Source: Altibacter sp. (GTDB taxonomy: Bacteria > Bacteroidota > Bacteroidia > Flavobacteriales > Flavobacteriaceae). Taken from it: DNA of 64,000 nucleotides. The notes under the pieces are model-generated. The model was not told the DNA's origin and did not search any database. It saw only the letters and a program-made list of their open reading frames with translations. The translations under genes and the position numbers were made by a program. Shown here in pieces: positions 24,130-31,727 of this stretch (its first letter is position 1; every line of letters starts with the position of its first letter). The DNA lies in the NCBI RefSeq assembly GCF_019913785.1, contig NZ_JAIOHK010000063.1:85209-149208 (forward strand). Direction: 5' to 3'.

Positions 24130-25419
24130 ATGTTTCAAGTAACAAAATATAAAAATATTAAAAGTTCAGATGTAGAAGATACATTGGACATTGCTGAGGT
24201 ATTTAAAATTATTAAAGAAGGTGATTCAGCTTTAAATCATATAAAATATGCTAGAAGTTTTAATAAAGGAAGTGAAGACTATAATTCAATTAAAGCAAAC
24301 CTAATACCAACATTCCGATTTAATTTTCTTTTTGATAGAAAGGCTTCAAATAAGAACATAACTGAACCTACAGGCTTGATATTTATTGATGTTGACAATA
24401 CTGACACTATACTTGATAATGACTTTATTTTTGCTAAATGGAAGTCTATTTCTTTAAAAGGATATAGCATTCTCGTGAAGGTAGATAACTTAACAGTAAA
24501 TAACTTTAATGACACATATGATAATATATCATCATTATTAAAGATTAATTCAGATATAGGGGCTAGAAAACCTACTCAGCAGACTGTTCAAAGTTATGAC
24601 CCTGACATCTATATAAATTATGATGCTAAAACTTATAATTGTGCAGAAATTAAAAAAGTACCATCCGCTATTAAACAAAAAAAAGAAAAAAAGTGTTTAA
24701 CTAGGAATGAGACTTTTTTACCAGTTTCTCAAAATATTAAGATTAGGTTTAACAATATTGATGACTACTTCACTGATAATAATTCAACATATATAGTTTT
24801 CAAGGAAGAAAAAGAAAAACTTTGTATTCCGTTTATACCAAGAAAGGTAGAAGAAGGAAATAGAAATAGTTATTTGTTTATTTACTTATCACAGATAGTA
24901 GCTCTAAATCCACATATTAATAAAGCCTACGTAAAAGCTATAGCAGATAGTGTAAATTTAAATGTGATGCACCCAGAACTTCCAGAAAGTGAATTAAATG
25001 ACATAATTAATAGCATTTTTAAAATCAAAGAGTCCGATGAATTAGAGATGTTCTATAATAAAGAAAGGAGAATCATATTTAATCCTAAACAGAAATTACC
25101 TTTTAAAGAGAAAATGAAAATCGTCAATAAAGAATTAGGTAGTATGGCAGCAGATAGGACAATTGAAAAAATATATGTATGTATTGAAGAATGGGACTTT
25201 CAATCTTATAATAAAATCAATCAGGTCAAGGTAGCCGATTTAATGGAGCTTCATGTTTCAACCATAAAAAGATATTGGAGCAACTTTAAAGCCTTTGTAA
25301 AGGAGCTTAATGATGACTATAAAGGTAGTTTAATAGGTGACGGAACAGAAATGATAGAATGTAGAATAGACTATTCCAATTTTTATCTCAATGAACCACA
25401 ATTGAAAAAATCTGCATAA
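24130..25419 (+). CDS. VirE N-terminal domain (BT4734-type) primase-like protein
   Basis: 429 aa. The N-terminal 200 residues match the VirE_N/BT4734-like family of Bacteroidetes mobile elements: 'FKIIKEGDSALNHIKYARSFNKGS', 'KANLIPTFRFNFLFDRKAS' and the acidic strand 'PTGLIFIDVDNTD', a pattern also seen in archaeo-eukaryotic primase folds. The middle has 'RNSYLFIYLSQIVALNPHINKAYVKAIADSVN', which resembles the helical primase C-terminal region. The C-terminal 70 residues include an HTH-like stretch (VKVADLMELHVSTIKRYWSNF). It probably takes part in element replication; no SF3 helicase follows, so the replication unit is minimal or incomplete. Confidence 0.75.
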   Translation: MFQVTKYKNIKSSDVEDTLDIAEVFKIIKEGDSALNHIKYARSFNKGSEDYNSIKANLIPTFRFNFLFDRKASNKNITEPTGLIFIDVDNTDTILDNDFIFAKWKSISLKGYSILVKVDNLTVNNFNDTYDNISSLLKINSDIGARKPTQQTVQSYDPDIYINYDAKTYNCAEIKKVPSAIKQKKEKKCLTRNETFLPVSQNIKIRFNNIDDYFTDNNSTYIVFKEEKEKLCIPFIPRKVEEGNRNSYLFIYLSQIVALNPHINKAYVKAIADSVNLNVMHPELPESELNDIINSIFKIKESDELEMFYNKERRIIFNPKQKLPFKEKMKIVNKELGSMAADRTIEKIYVCIEEWDFQSYNKINQVKVADLMELHVSTIKRYWSNFKAFVKELNDDYKGSLIGDGTEMIECRIDYSNFYLNEPQLKKSA

Positions 25420-25423
25420 TTTT

Positions 25424-25672
25424 TCATATACGTGTCAGCCATTTGAAAAACTTAATTAGACTCAATACCACCAAGACAAATAATGAGAACACCAATTGAA
25501 GCAATAATCCAATCAAATCTAATTGTGTTACAATTGGAGATGGTTTATTCTTAAGTTCGGTACTTTTAAATGAATTGTACCAATGTTCAGCTTCAAGGTC
25601 ATATCTCAATCTTGTTGTTGATGAATTATCATTCGGTCTCCATTTATAGTCTTGTCTTTCTCCTTGTGTCAT
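25424..25672 (-). CDS. Small single-TM hypothetical protein
   Basis: 82 aa. The first 50 residues are hydrophilic (MTQGERQDYKWRPNDN), followed by a strong TM segment (LDLIGLLLQLVFSLFVLVVLSLI) and a short basic tail. It is convergent with the VirE-N gene (4-base gap). Not a recognised family. The predicted topology and clean reading frame support a real gene, but there is no other evidence. Confidence 0.5.
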   Translation of the reverse strand: MTQGERQDYKWRPNDNSSTTRLRYDLEAEHWYNSFKSTELKNKPSPIVTQLDLIGLLLQLVFSLFVLVVLSLIKFFKWLTRI

Positions 25673-25946
25673 AATCCTAAGTTTTACACAGCAAATATGG
25701 TGTATTTTATTAAAATTGCATAATAATATATTTGAAAACCAGGTAGTTATACAATAAAGTTAAGAATAGAGTCAGCACAGATGAAGAAGAAAGTATCTAT
25801 TGTGATAGATAATGTCCTGAATAAATAAATTTAGAATAAAGTCAGTGAAGGTTAAGCAAATAAATATTTGTATTTCTACTTTCCGAAATATAAATATTAA
25901 AAATGATTAGTAACTTTAAGGTTCATTAACTTGATAAAAAGAATAA

Positions 25947-26447
25947 ATGAAAAAAATAATTATACTATTAACAATAACTTATAGTTCATTAAACGCTCAA
26001 ATCATTACCAAAATAGAGGGTGTTAGTTTAAATGCTCCTTGTGAACTTGAATATACCAGAAATATTGGTAATCAAAATAATTATAGTTGTCCTTATTTAT
26101 ATAACAATGATGAAAAGCTAGACAACTATTCTATTACAGTCACAAACCTTCAAACAGAAATGAATGGCTTAAATGATAGCAGTCTTAATGAATTTAAAAA
26201 AACATTTCTTGAAACGATTGAATCAAATTCCAAAAACAATGGGGAGTCACCTAATTTTATTCTTTTAAATAATGGTATTAGTGCTGTCAGTAGTATATCC
26301 TATCTAACTTATGGCGAGCAAGAATTTAAAAATATTTCTATCTCTTTTCTTTACAGGCAAAAAAGTTTTATTGTTAACTTAACAACTAATAATTTTTATA
26401 GAAAAAACGAAATATCAGAATTAGCAGATAGGATATTAATCAGATAA
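25947..26447 (+). CDS. Small exported hypothetical protein
   Basis: 166 aa with a signal peptide (MKKIIILLTITYSSLNAQ). The mature part is Asn/Ser-rich with two cysteines close together (APCELEYTRN..NNYSCPY) and alternating beta strands, ending 'KSFIVNLTTNNFYRKNEISELADRIL'. It resembles PsbP/DcrB-like folds only in length and strand pattern; no name can be given. A lipoprotein gene follows 25 bases later, so the two are probably co-transcribed. The upstream stretch 25673-25946 holds two imperfect GAATAnAGTCAG repeats and no other gene that I can support. Confidence 0.65.
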   Translation: MKKIIILLTITYSSLNAQIITKIEGVSLNAPCELEYTRNIGNQNNYSCPYLYNNDEKLDNYSITVTNLQTEMNGLNDSSLNEFKKTFLETIESNSKNNGESPNFILLNNGISAVSSISYLTYGEQEFKNISISFLYRQKSFIVNLTTNNFYRKNEISELADRILIR

Positions 26448-26472
26448 AAAGTAATCTAATTGACGAAATTCT

Positions 26473-27351
26473 ATGCGAAAATTAATATTTATTCTATTTA
26501 CCATTCCTTTATTTTTCTTTATTGGTTGTAATAAAAAAGAAAAAAATATTCAAAAACCTTCTGAAGAATTAATTGCCATTTATGTTCAAAATCAAAAATA
26601 TGATTTTCAAGATATAATTATCTTAGGTAAAGTTATAGGAGATTCTATTGAAAAGATAACAGATTGGGACGATAATAAAGCCGATTATGTTGTAAACCGC
26701 AAACCATATTTAGAGAAATATTCTAAATACTTTATTAACCAAGATAAAGTGGTTCAACAAATTACAATTGATGAAATTATTAGCAAAGATTTTCAGTGCA
26801 GTCCTTTGACAGTTGGGCATAGTAATAAATTTCATTTGAGCATTAAAAATGAGTTTAGCTTAGCAACTAATGACTCCAATTTCAAAAATTTACTTAATGA
26901 CAACATTATTAATCTCGACAGTAAATCTTTGAATATTGTAAAAAGTAAATTATTAAATGCCTTTAAGGATAAAGAAATTGATATAACTTCTGGATTTGAT
27001 AATAACTTCAATGAAGTATACAAACCATTAGACATTGATATTCTTCAATCTGTTGATTTAAATGGCGATAGTGTTGAGGAGGTATTGGTTAAAGCGACTG
27101 TTGGAAATATTTACGAGAGAAATACAGTACTATTAGTATTTAATATAACTGAAGATTATATAAAAGAGGTTGGTGAAATCGACTCCTGGTCCAATGGTTA
27201 CAATTTGATTGGTGTTACCGACTTTAATAATAACGGAATTTATGAACTCGTATTTCAAGGTGTTGGTTATGAATCCATTGGATTTGAAATATATGAAATT
27301 CAAGATAACGGATTTAAGAGACTACTTAACACGGTTCCATATGGATGTTAA
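26473..27351 (+). CDS. Lipoprotein with FG-GAP-like C-terminal repeats
   Basis: 292 aa. A lipoprotein signal with lipobox 'FFIGCNKKEK' sends it to the envelope. The C-terminal third has the calcium-binding-like repeats 'VDLNGDSVEEVLVKATVGN' and 'VTDFNNNGIYELVFQGVGY', the D.NGD...E(V/L) pattern of FG-GAP/VCBS beta-propeller blades. The N-terminal two thirds are not recognised. It is encoded with the preceding exported protein near the left end of the island's cargo; its relation to defence is unclear. Confidence 0.7.
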   Translation: MRKLIFILFTIPLFFFIGCNKKEKNIQKPSEELIAIYVQNQKYDFQDIIILGKVIGDSIEKITDWDDNKADYVVNRKPYLEKYSKYFINQDKVVQQITIDEIISKDFQCSPLTVGHSNKFHLSIKNEFSLATNDSNFKNLLNDNIINLDSKSLNIVKSKLLNAFKDKEIDITSGFDNNFNEVYKPLDIDILQSVDLNGDSVEEVLVKATVGNIYERNTVLLVFNITEDYIKEVGEIDSWSNGYNLIGVTDFNNNGIYELVFQGVGYESIGFEIYEIQDNGFKRLLNTVPYGC

Positions 27352-27697
27352 AATAAGTAGTGAATAACAAAGTTGTTGAGGTTTAATGCTTAAATAATTC
27401 TCTCAAAATTTTCAGAAAAATATTTTTTACATATCCGACCAATGTATATACAAGAATATTTTTGACCCTATTATAAGAGAGGATACGAGGTCCCATTATA
27501 AATTTTTCCAATTATTGGGTTGGATTTAGACACCACTCCCTATGTAACCGTCCATATAAGCATAAAAACGACAATTCAACCATAGTATATACTTTAAAAA
27601 CGGTGCTAGTTCAGTGCAATATGGTACCGTTAAACATATTTATAATATTTGGCTGAGGTTTATACATTTCTCACATATTTATATATAAAGAAATGAT
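27352..27697. other. Intergenic stretch without a supported gene
   Basis: About 345 AT-rich bases between the lipoprotein gene and the small RHH gene. I see no RNA gene, long hairpin or coding frame worth reporting. A short AT-only run just before the RHH start could hold its promoter, but no clear TAnnTTTG box is present. Confidence 0.4.
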
Positions 27698-27853
27698 ATG
27701 GGAAAACTACCAACAAGCATGAATAATGAAGTCGTAATTTTTAGGTTGTCAAAAAAATTAAAGGATAAATTAAATCAATTGGCTAAAAGAAGCCACGGTA
27801 CTTCATCCTCTGTAATAAGGTCTTTAATTGAATCAGAGTCTAGGAGATATTAA
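27698..27853 (+). CDS. Small ribbon-helix-helix (CopG/Arc-like) regulator
   Basis: 51 aa, below the ORF track limit: starts MGKLPTSMNNEVVIFRLSKK and ends in ESESRRY. 'EVVIFRLSKKLKDKLNQLAK' followed by 'RSHGTSSSVIRSLIESE' is the strand-helix-turn-helix order of RHH DNA-binding proteins: one beta strand, then two helices separated by the G-T-S turn. Such proteins act as dimeric repressors, often of toxin-antitoxin or mobile-element genes. No toxin follows directly; the next gene is on the other strand. The start at 27698 is preferred because it directly precedes the RHH strand. Confidence 0.65.
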   Translation: MGKLPTSMNNEVVIFRLSKKLKDKLNQLAKRSHGTSSSVIRSLIESESRRY

Positions 27854-27895
27854 ATCATTAGATAATTCCAGCCGTTTTATTGATACTTTAATTTT

Positions 27896-27940
27896 AGTGT
27901 GGCACAAACCCCGTTTTAATTATAACCATTGTTAGTGGTT
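27896..27940 (-). repeat. attC-like repeat after the 196-aa gene
   Basis: Read on the minus strand, the sequence just after the stop of the following gene is CACTAACAATGGTTATAATT...ACGGGGTTTGTGCC. It shares CTAACAATGGyTATAA with the element at 28551-28620. Its palindrome is poorer than that of the second copy. Such elements end many small genes in Bacteroidetes genomes and resemble integron attC sites; equivalence is not shown. Confidence 0.4.
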
Positions 27941-27947
27941 CTCATAT

Positions 27948-28538
27948 TTATTTTTCTTCTTCTTTGTCTCGATTTAAAAATGTGATTTCAATATTGTCTG
28001 CAATAAAAGGTTTTTTTGAAATGCGTTTCAGTATGTTGTTCCAAGTATCAAGTGCATCTCGCTTTATCAACCTTTCCTCCAAGTCCAATTGTTCGTTCTG
28101 TACTTTTATTCGTTTTTCTTTAGCATCGAATTCTGCCTTTTCTGTTTCAGCTTTTAATTTTCTTTTTTCCAAATTCCAATTTTGAATTTTCTGAACAGAT
28201 TGAAAGATAAGCCAAGGAATTCCCGCTGCACTGGCTGCAAGAGGTATAATAACCTCAAGACTTAATGGGGAATTGTGATTAATTGAGTGTAAATAAAGCT
28301 TGTGCTCCCTTTTTAAAGGGCGTCCTTTTCGGTAATAAAAGAATTGAGAAAAATTATAATTTTCATAATCTTCGATTGTTGAAAGAACAAGCAGGTCATT
28401 AAGAAGATTAAGGTCGTAGAGAAAAGAGGAAAGTGTTTCTATTGTGACTTTGTCTTGTCCAGCAATAGTGTACTCCCCTTTTTCTTTAAAATTGAAGCTT
28501 ATTTTAACGTCCGAGTAATAGTAATAATAGTAATACAT
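27948..28538 (-). CDS. Membrane-associated coiled-coil hypothetical protein
   Basis: 196 aa. It begins with seven consecutive tyrosines (MYYYYYYYSD), encoded by a TAY repeat. A beta-rich N-terminal half follows (KISFNFKEKGEYTIAGQDKVTIETL). One hydrophobic segment sits at about residues 112-130 (SPLSLEVIIPLAASAAGIPWLIF), then a long charged coiled coil (LEKRKLKAETEKAEFDAKEKRIKVQNEQLDLEERLIKRDAL). The layout, a sensor-like head, a membrane segment and a coil, is seen in small cargo genes of mobile islands, but I cannot name a family. It is flanked on both sides by related attC-like repeats. Confidence 0.6.
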   Translation of the reverse strand: MYYYYYYYSDVKISFNFKEKGEYTIAGQDKVTIETLSSFLYDLNLLNDLLVLSTIEDYENYNFSQFFYYRKGRPLKREHKLYLHSINHNSPLSLEVIIPLAASAAGIPWLIFQSVQKIQNWNLEKRKLKAETEKAEFDAKEKRIKVQNEQLDLEERLIKRDALDTWNNILKRISKKPFIADNIEITFLNRDKEEEK

Positions 28539-28550
28539 TCTTTAGATTTT

Positions 28551-28620
28551 AATGCCTGCCAACGGTCTCGTGTATCAGTAGTTGAGTGGTTTAGCAATTA
28601 CTTATAGCCATTGTTAGGCG
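28551..28620 (-). repeat. attC-like imperfect palindrome between two cargo genes
   Basis: On the minus strand the segment starts GCGCCTAACAATGGCTATAA, overlapping the TAA stop of the 247-aa gene, and ends ACCGTTGGCAGGC. The ends are imperfect inverted complements (GCCTAACAATGG against GCCTGCCAACGG). GCCTAAC fits the RYYYAAC end of integron attC sites, while the other end fits GTTRRRY only partly. The stop codon inside the left end is typical of gene cassettes. Confidence 0.45.
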
Positions 28621-29357
28621 CTTTTGTTTATTTTTCTTTTCATTGTTTCGGATAATTTCATCAAATTATCATTCTGTAAACCACTAATAATATTTTTGGA
28701 CAAATCTCTTTCTCCTAAATCCCATCTTCTCTCAAGTTGAATTTGTTCTTCAGTTTTATCAATATTGTAGCAATAGAGATATAAATCAAGTTTATTTTCT
28801 AAAATCGATGAAAAACATTCTAAACAGTTTAAGTAATAATTACTTTTTCTTTTGTTTAAATCAAATCCAATGTATATTATTTTGGTATGTAGTTTCATTA
28901 GCGAACAAGCAGATGCAACTCTATGAATTAATTGATATGGCAAATCTTGTATTTCACTGATTTCTATTTTCAATCCTGTATAGTTGTTTATAATTTCCAA
29001 CCATCCTTCAACTACAAGTCTTTTATTAGAACTATTACTTAACCATTTTTTAACTTTTTCATATGGAGGTTCTGTTCTTTTAGCCTCAATAGCTATGCAG
29101 TCATTCGAATATTCAATCATTAAATCAGTGCAAGAAGGTAAACCTTTACCTTTAACAGCAGATATTTTATATTCAAATATGTAATCAATATCTGTGATAG
29201 AATTTAAGTTTATTAATTCTTTGCTAAGAATCTGATTGTGCTTAAACAAAACTATAAGTGGAATTGTTGACCGTCTCGGAGATTTAAATTCATTTTTATT
29301 AAATTTATTATAAATTAAATCAATCGAATTTATTTCTTGTTTGTTGTAAAAAATCAT
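28614..29357 (-). CDS. PD-(D/E)XK-type nuclease-like hypothetical protein
   Basis: 247 aa. 'GKGLPSCTDLMIEYSNDCIAIEAKRTEPPYEKVKKWL' gives the D...EAK pattern of PD-(D/E)XK nucleases, with a preceding 'SPRRSTIPLIVLF' that I associate, from memory only, with the DUF6946 family. The rest is helical. A restriction-like or DNA-processing role is plausible, given the BREX neighbours, but is not shown. Its stop codon lies in an attC-like repeat, which suggests it is a mobile gene cassette separate from the BREX operon (74-base gap). Confidence 0.6.
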   Translation of the reverse strand: MIFYNKQEINSIDLIYNKFNKNEFKSPRRSTIPLIVLFKHNQILSKELINLNSITDIDYIFEYKISAVKGKGLPSCTDLMIEYSNDCIAIEAKRTEPPYEKVKKWLSNSSNKRLVVEGWLEIINNYTGLKIEISEIQDLPYQLIHRVASACSLMKLHTKIIYIGFDLNKRKSNYYLNCLECFSSILENKLDLYLYCYNIDKTEEQIQLERRWDLGERDLSKNIISGLQNDNLMKLSETMKRKINKSA

Positions 29358-29431
29358 AAAATATTCTCATTATGAATGGTTAGATGATTATGTTTTTCCA
29401 TCTTCAAGTTTACTTCTATACAACTCCTTTT

Positions 29432-29695
29432 CTATTTTAAGAATTCACCAAACTTTTTCAATGCACTTATGTAGGCATTATGACTCTTCTTACCGAATTC
29501 AGATTCATTACCAGTAGGACCATATTTCTCAATGAAATAATCAATATTTTCAGCCACTCTGTTAACTGTTATGTTTTCTCTTTTACAAATTTTTTGAACT
29601 CGTTTCATGTAGTCATAAACTGTAGATGGATTTCCAGAAGGGGTAAATTCGCTATAACCTTGCTGGATTAGATAACACTTAAATCGTTCTAACAT
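29432..29695 (-). CDS. Small helical protein at the end of the BREX operon
   Basis: 87 aa, all helical: 'MLERFKCYLIQQGYSEFTPSG', 'TVYDYMKRVQKICKRENITVNRVAENIDYFIEKYGP' and 'NAYISALKKFGEFLK'. The pattern resembles an isolated SAM-like core-binding domain of tyrosine recombinases (an N-terminal 'FK.YL...GYS..T...Y...V..'), but no catalytic domain is attached. It lies 17 bases after brxL and is the last gene on the transcript. A DNA-binding accessory role is a guess. Confidence 0.65.
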   Translation of the reverse strand: MLERFKCYLIQQGYSEFTPSGNPSTVYDYMKRVQKICKRENITVNRVAENIDYFIEKYGPTGNESEFGKKSHNAYISALKKFGEFLK

Positions 29696-29712
29696 AAACC
29701 ATTTATTTAGAA

Positions 29713-31725
29713 TTAATGTTTTACAAACGTCACTTCACAAGCCTTACAGAGCCTCTTTTCTTGTATGTATTCATTAATATCATACCAACCGCCTGTTTTT
29801 TGCCAAATGTCAAGACCTCGACCTAAAATAACCTTCCAGCCATTATCCATAACAATAGAACGGTCATGAATAAAATCATCAAATTCATAAGTAAAAATAA
29901 TGCCTAATGACTCCAAAGAATAAGTCATCTGTTCAAAAGCATCCTTAGCTTCTGCAACATAATCTTCTACATTACTTGTAACCAGATGTAATTTAACTTC
30001 AGAATCAGGGTCTTTCTTTTCTGAAATTAGTTTTGCCAATTCCATAAAATTTCTAAGCTGATAAGGCAACCGCACATATGGGTCTACTATTTTTATATCT
30101 GATGCTCCAAGAAGATAAGCTCCAAATAGCACATCATATGAAATTCCAGATTGATTGTCCCTAACAATCTTTTGCCCTTCTTGTAATTCAATTTTAGTTT
30201 CTTTCAGTGAAGCAATAGACATAACCGACCTATCATTTTCTTGATTTACATAAAGCTTTTTTATAGGCTCTCCAAACTCGAGGACCTCTAGTGTTTCAAT
30301 AGTTATTATTTCACCTGAATCTTTACAGCTATAACTAAAATCAACTTCTTCAAAGGTTTCATCCATTTTGTAAAGTTGTTCCTTCACTCTTTTTCGACTT
30401 TCAACGGCAAAATCTAAAAGTTCTCGCGCGTTTTCTTGGTTTATTTCGCCATGAGGATAAATTACTTTTGATAACCCAGCATAAGTTTTTGCAATGGCTG
30501 TTTTATCTCTGGTCGTAATAGAATCAGATAATTCAAAATAATGTGAATAATCATGTGTCCTGTCTTCTTTTCGCAATTCCTTTAATACTTCGGCTAAGTA
30601 GTCCACAATAAATCCATAGTCACTCGTGAACATTTCATTTCTTAATTTCTGCACTTCCCACCCTGGCAAATAACCATGCATTCTATCCAAGAATGCAGTA
30701 TCATAATAATCTTTCGGTAAGGCATCAAATAAGTCACTGTGTTTTAACATATAGGGTACAGAACGGTCTGTATTTCCCACAAAAACCATAGATGCAGAAG
30801 CACCATAAACCTCTGTTCCTCTGGAGAATGATTTATTAGCCATGTAATTTTTCATAATATCTACTAGACCTCTATCAGTTCTTTTTGTTTTTCCTGCAAA
30901 TTCATCATACGCCACAACATCCCAATATCCAACTAATCCAATCTCTCCAGAACTATTATTTACAAATAACTTTGCCTTAGAAACTTCACCACCAGAAATA
31001 AGGATTCCATGAGGTGACATTTCAGAGAAAATATGAGACTTACCCGTTCCTTTAGGACCTAATTCAATGAGATTATAGTTGTTTTCCACAAAAGGAACAA
31101 GTCTAGTTAATTGGAGTAATTTTGACCGAAAAGTAAACTCTTCAGGATTCAACCCAATGGTTTGCATTAATACATCAATCCATTCCTCTTTGCTAAATTG
31201 TTTTCTCGCTTCCTTATATTCATTAATATCTATATTAGATACTTGTATAGGCTTAATACTTTCAATGAGCCAAGGAACCATTCCCTTTTCATCACTTGAA
31301 AAATAACCCAAGGTTAGAATACACCAAACACCTCCTGATAATAATTTTTGATGTTCTTTTATAACATTATCTCCAATGGGAATACCTTTTAGACCAAGGT
31401 TTGCAAAAGAAGCTTCATACTGGTCTTTTTGGTCATTAAGTCTAACGGATACCTTATCAATTATTCTATGTGAACCTTTTTCCCTAACCGTAGACTTAAC
31501 TATTTGAGCTTCATCTCGATGAACAAAATGCTGTGATATTATATTTTTTACAGTTTCTACACCTAGCACTATAGTAACCTCATCATCCGTAGCACAGTAC
31601 TGCCCTAAAAGATATTCCAAAACGTATGTTGGAACTATAGCATTGCCCTTTACAGCATTAGTGAGGTCCTTTCTAACAACCTTTCCTCCGAAATACTCAT
31701 TCAATTTTATGTCTAATTCTTTCAT
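29713..31725 (-). CDS. brxL: BREX protein BrxL with an apparent C-terminal MIT_C domain
   Basis: 670 aa. The BrxL core is clear: Walker A 'ELGPKGTGKSHIFSEMSPHG', Walker B 'DVVAYDEFAGK', and the diagnostic 'KSFSRGTEVYGASASMVFVGN' and 'FLDRMHGYLPGWEVQK'. BrxL is a hexameric AAA+ DNA-binding motor needed for BREX defence. Usual descriptions give a Lon-like C-terminal domain; here residues ~520-670 instead read 'GASDIKIVDPYVRLPYQLRNFMEL' and 'IHDRSIVMDNGWKVILGRGLDIW', which matches my memory of the PLD-fold C-terminal domain of human MITD1 (MIT_C). I see no Lon catalytic Ser motif. It is last but one in the operon, 2 bases after pglZ. Confidence 0.9.
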   Translation of the reverse strand: MKELDIKLNEYFGGKVVRKDLTNAVKGNAIVPTYVLEYLLGQYCATDDEVTIVLGVETVKNIISQHFVHRDEAQIVKSTVREKGSHRIIDKVSVRLNDQKDQYEASFANLGLKGIPIGDNVIKEHQKLLSGGVWCILTLGYFSSDEKGMVPWLIESIKPIQVSNIDINEYKEARKQFSKEEWIDVLMQTIGLNPEEFTFRSKLLQLTRLVPFVENNYNLIELGPKGTGKSHIFSEMSPHGILISGGEVSKAKLFVNNSSGEIGLVGYWDVVAYDEFAGKTKRTDRGLVDIMKNYMANKSFSRGTEVYGASASMVFVGNTDRSVPYMLKHSDLFDALPKDYYDTAFLDRMHGYLPGWEVQKLRNEMFTSDYGFIVDYLAEVLKELRKEDRTHDYSHYFELSDSITTRDKTAIAKTYAGLSKVIYPHGEINQENARELLDFAVESRKRVKEQLYKMDETFEEVDFSYSCKDSGEIITIETLEVLEFGEPIKKLYVNQENDRSVMSIASLKETKIELQEGQKIVRDNQSGISYDVLFGAYLLGASDIKIVDPYVRLPYQLRNFMELAKLISEKKDPDSEVKLHLVTSNVEDYVAEAKDAFEQMTYSLESLGIIFTYEFDDFIHDRSIVMDNGWKVILGRGLDIWQKTGGWYDINEYIQEKRLCKACEVTFVKH

Positions 31726-31727
31726 AA

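Noticed and set aside
25789-25836. Short frame MKKKVSIVIDNVLNK
   Set aside because: 15 codons without homology or promoter; chance ORF in an AT-rich gap.
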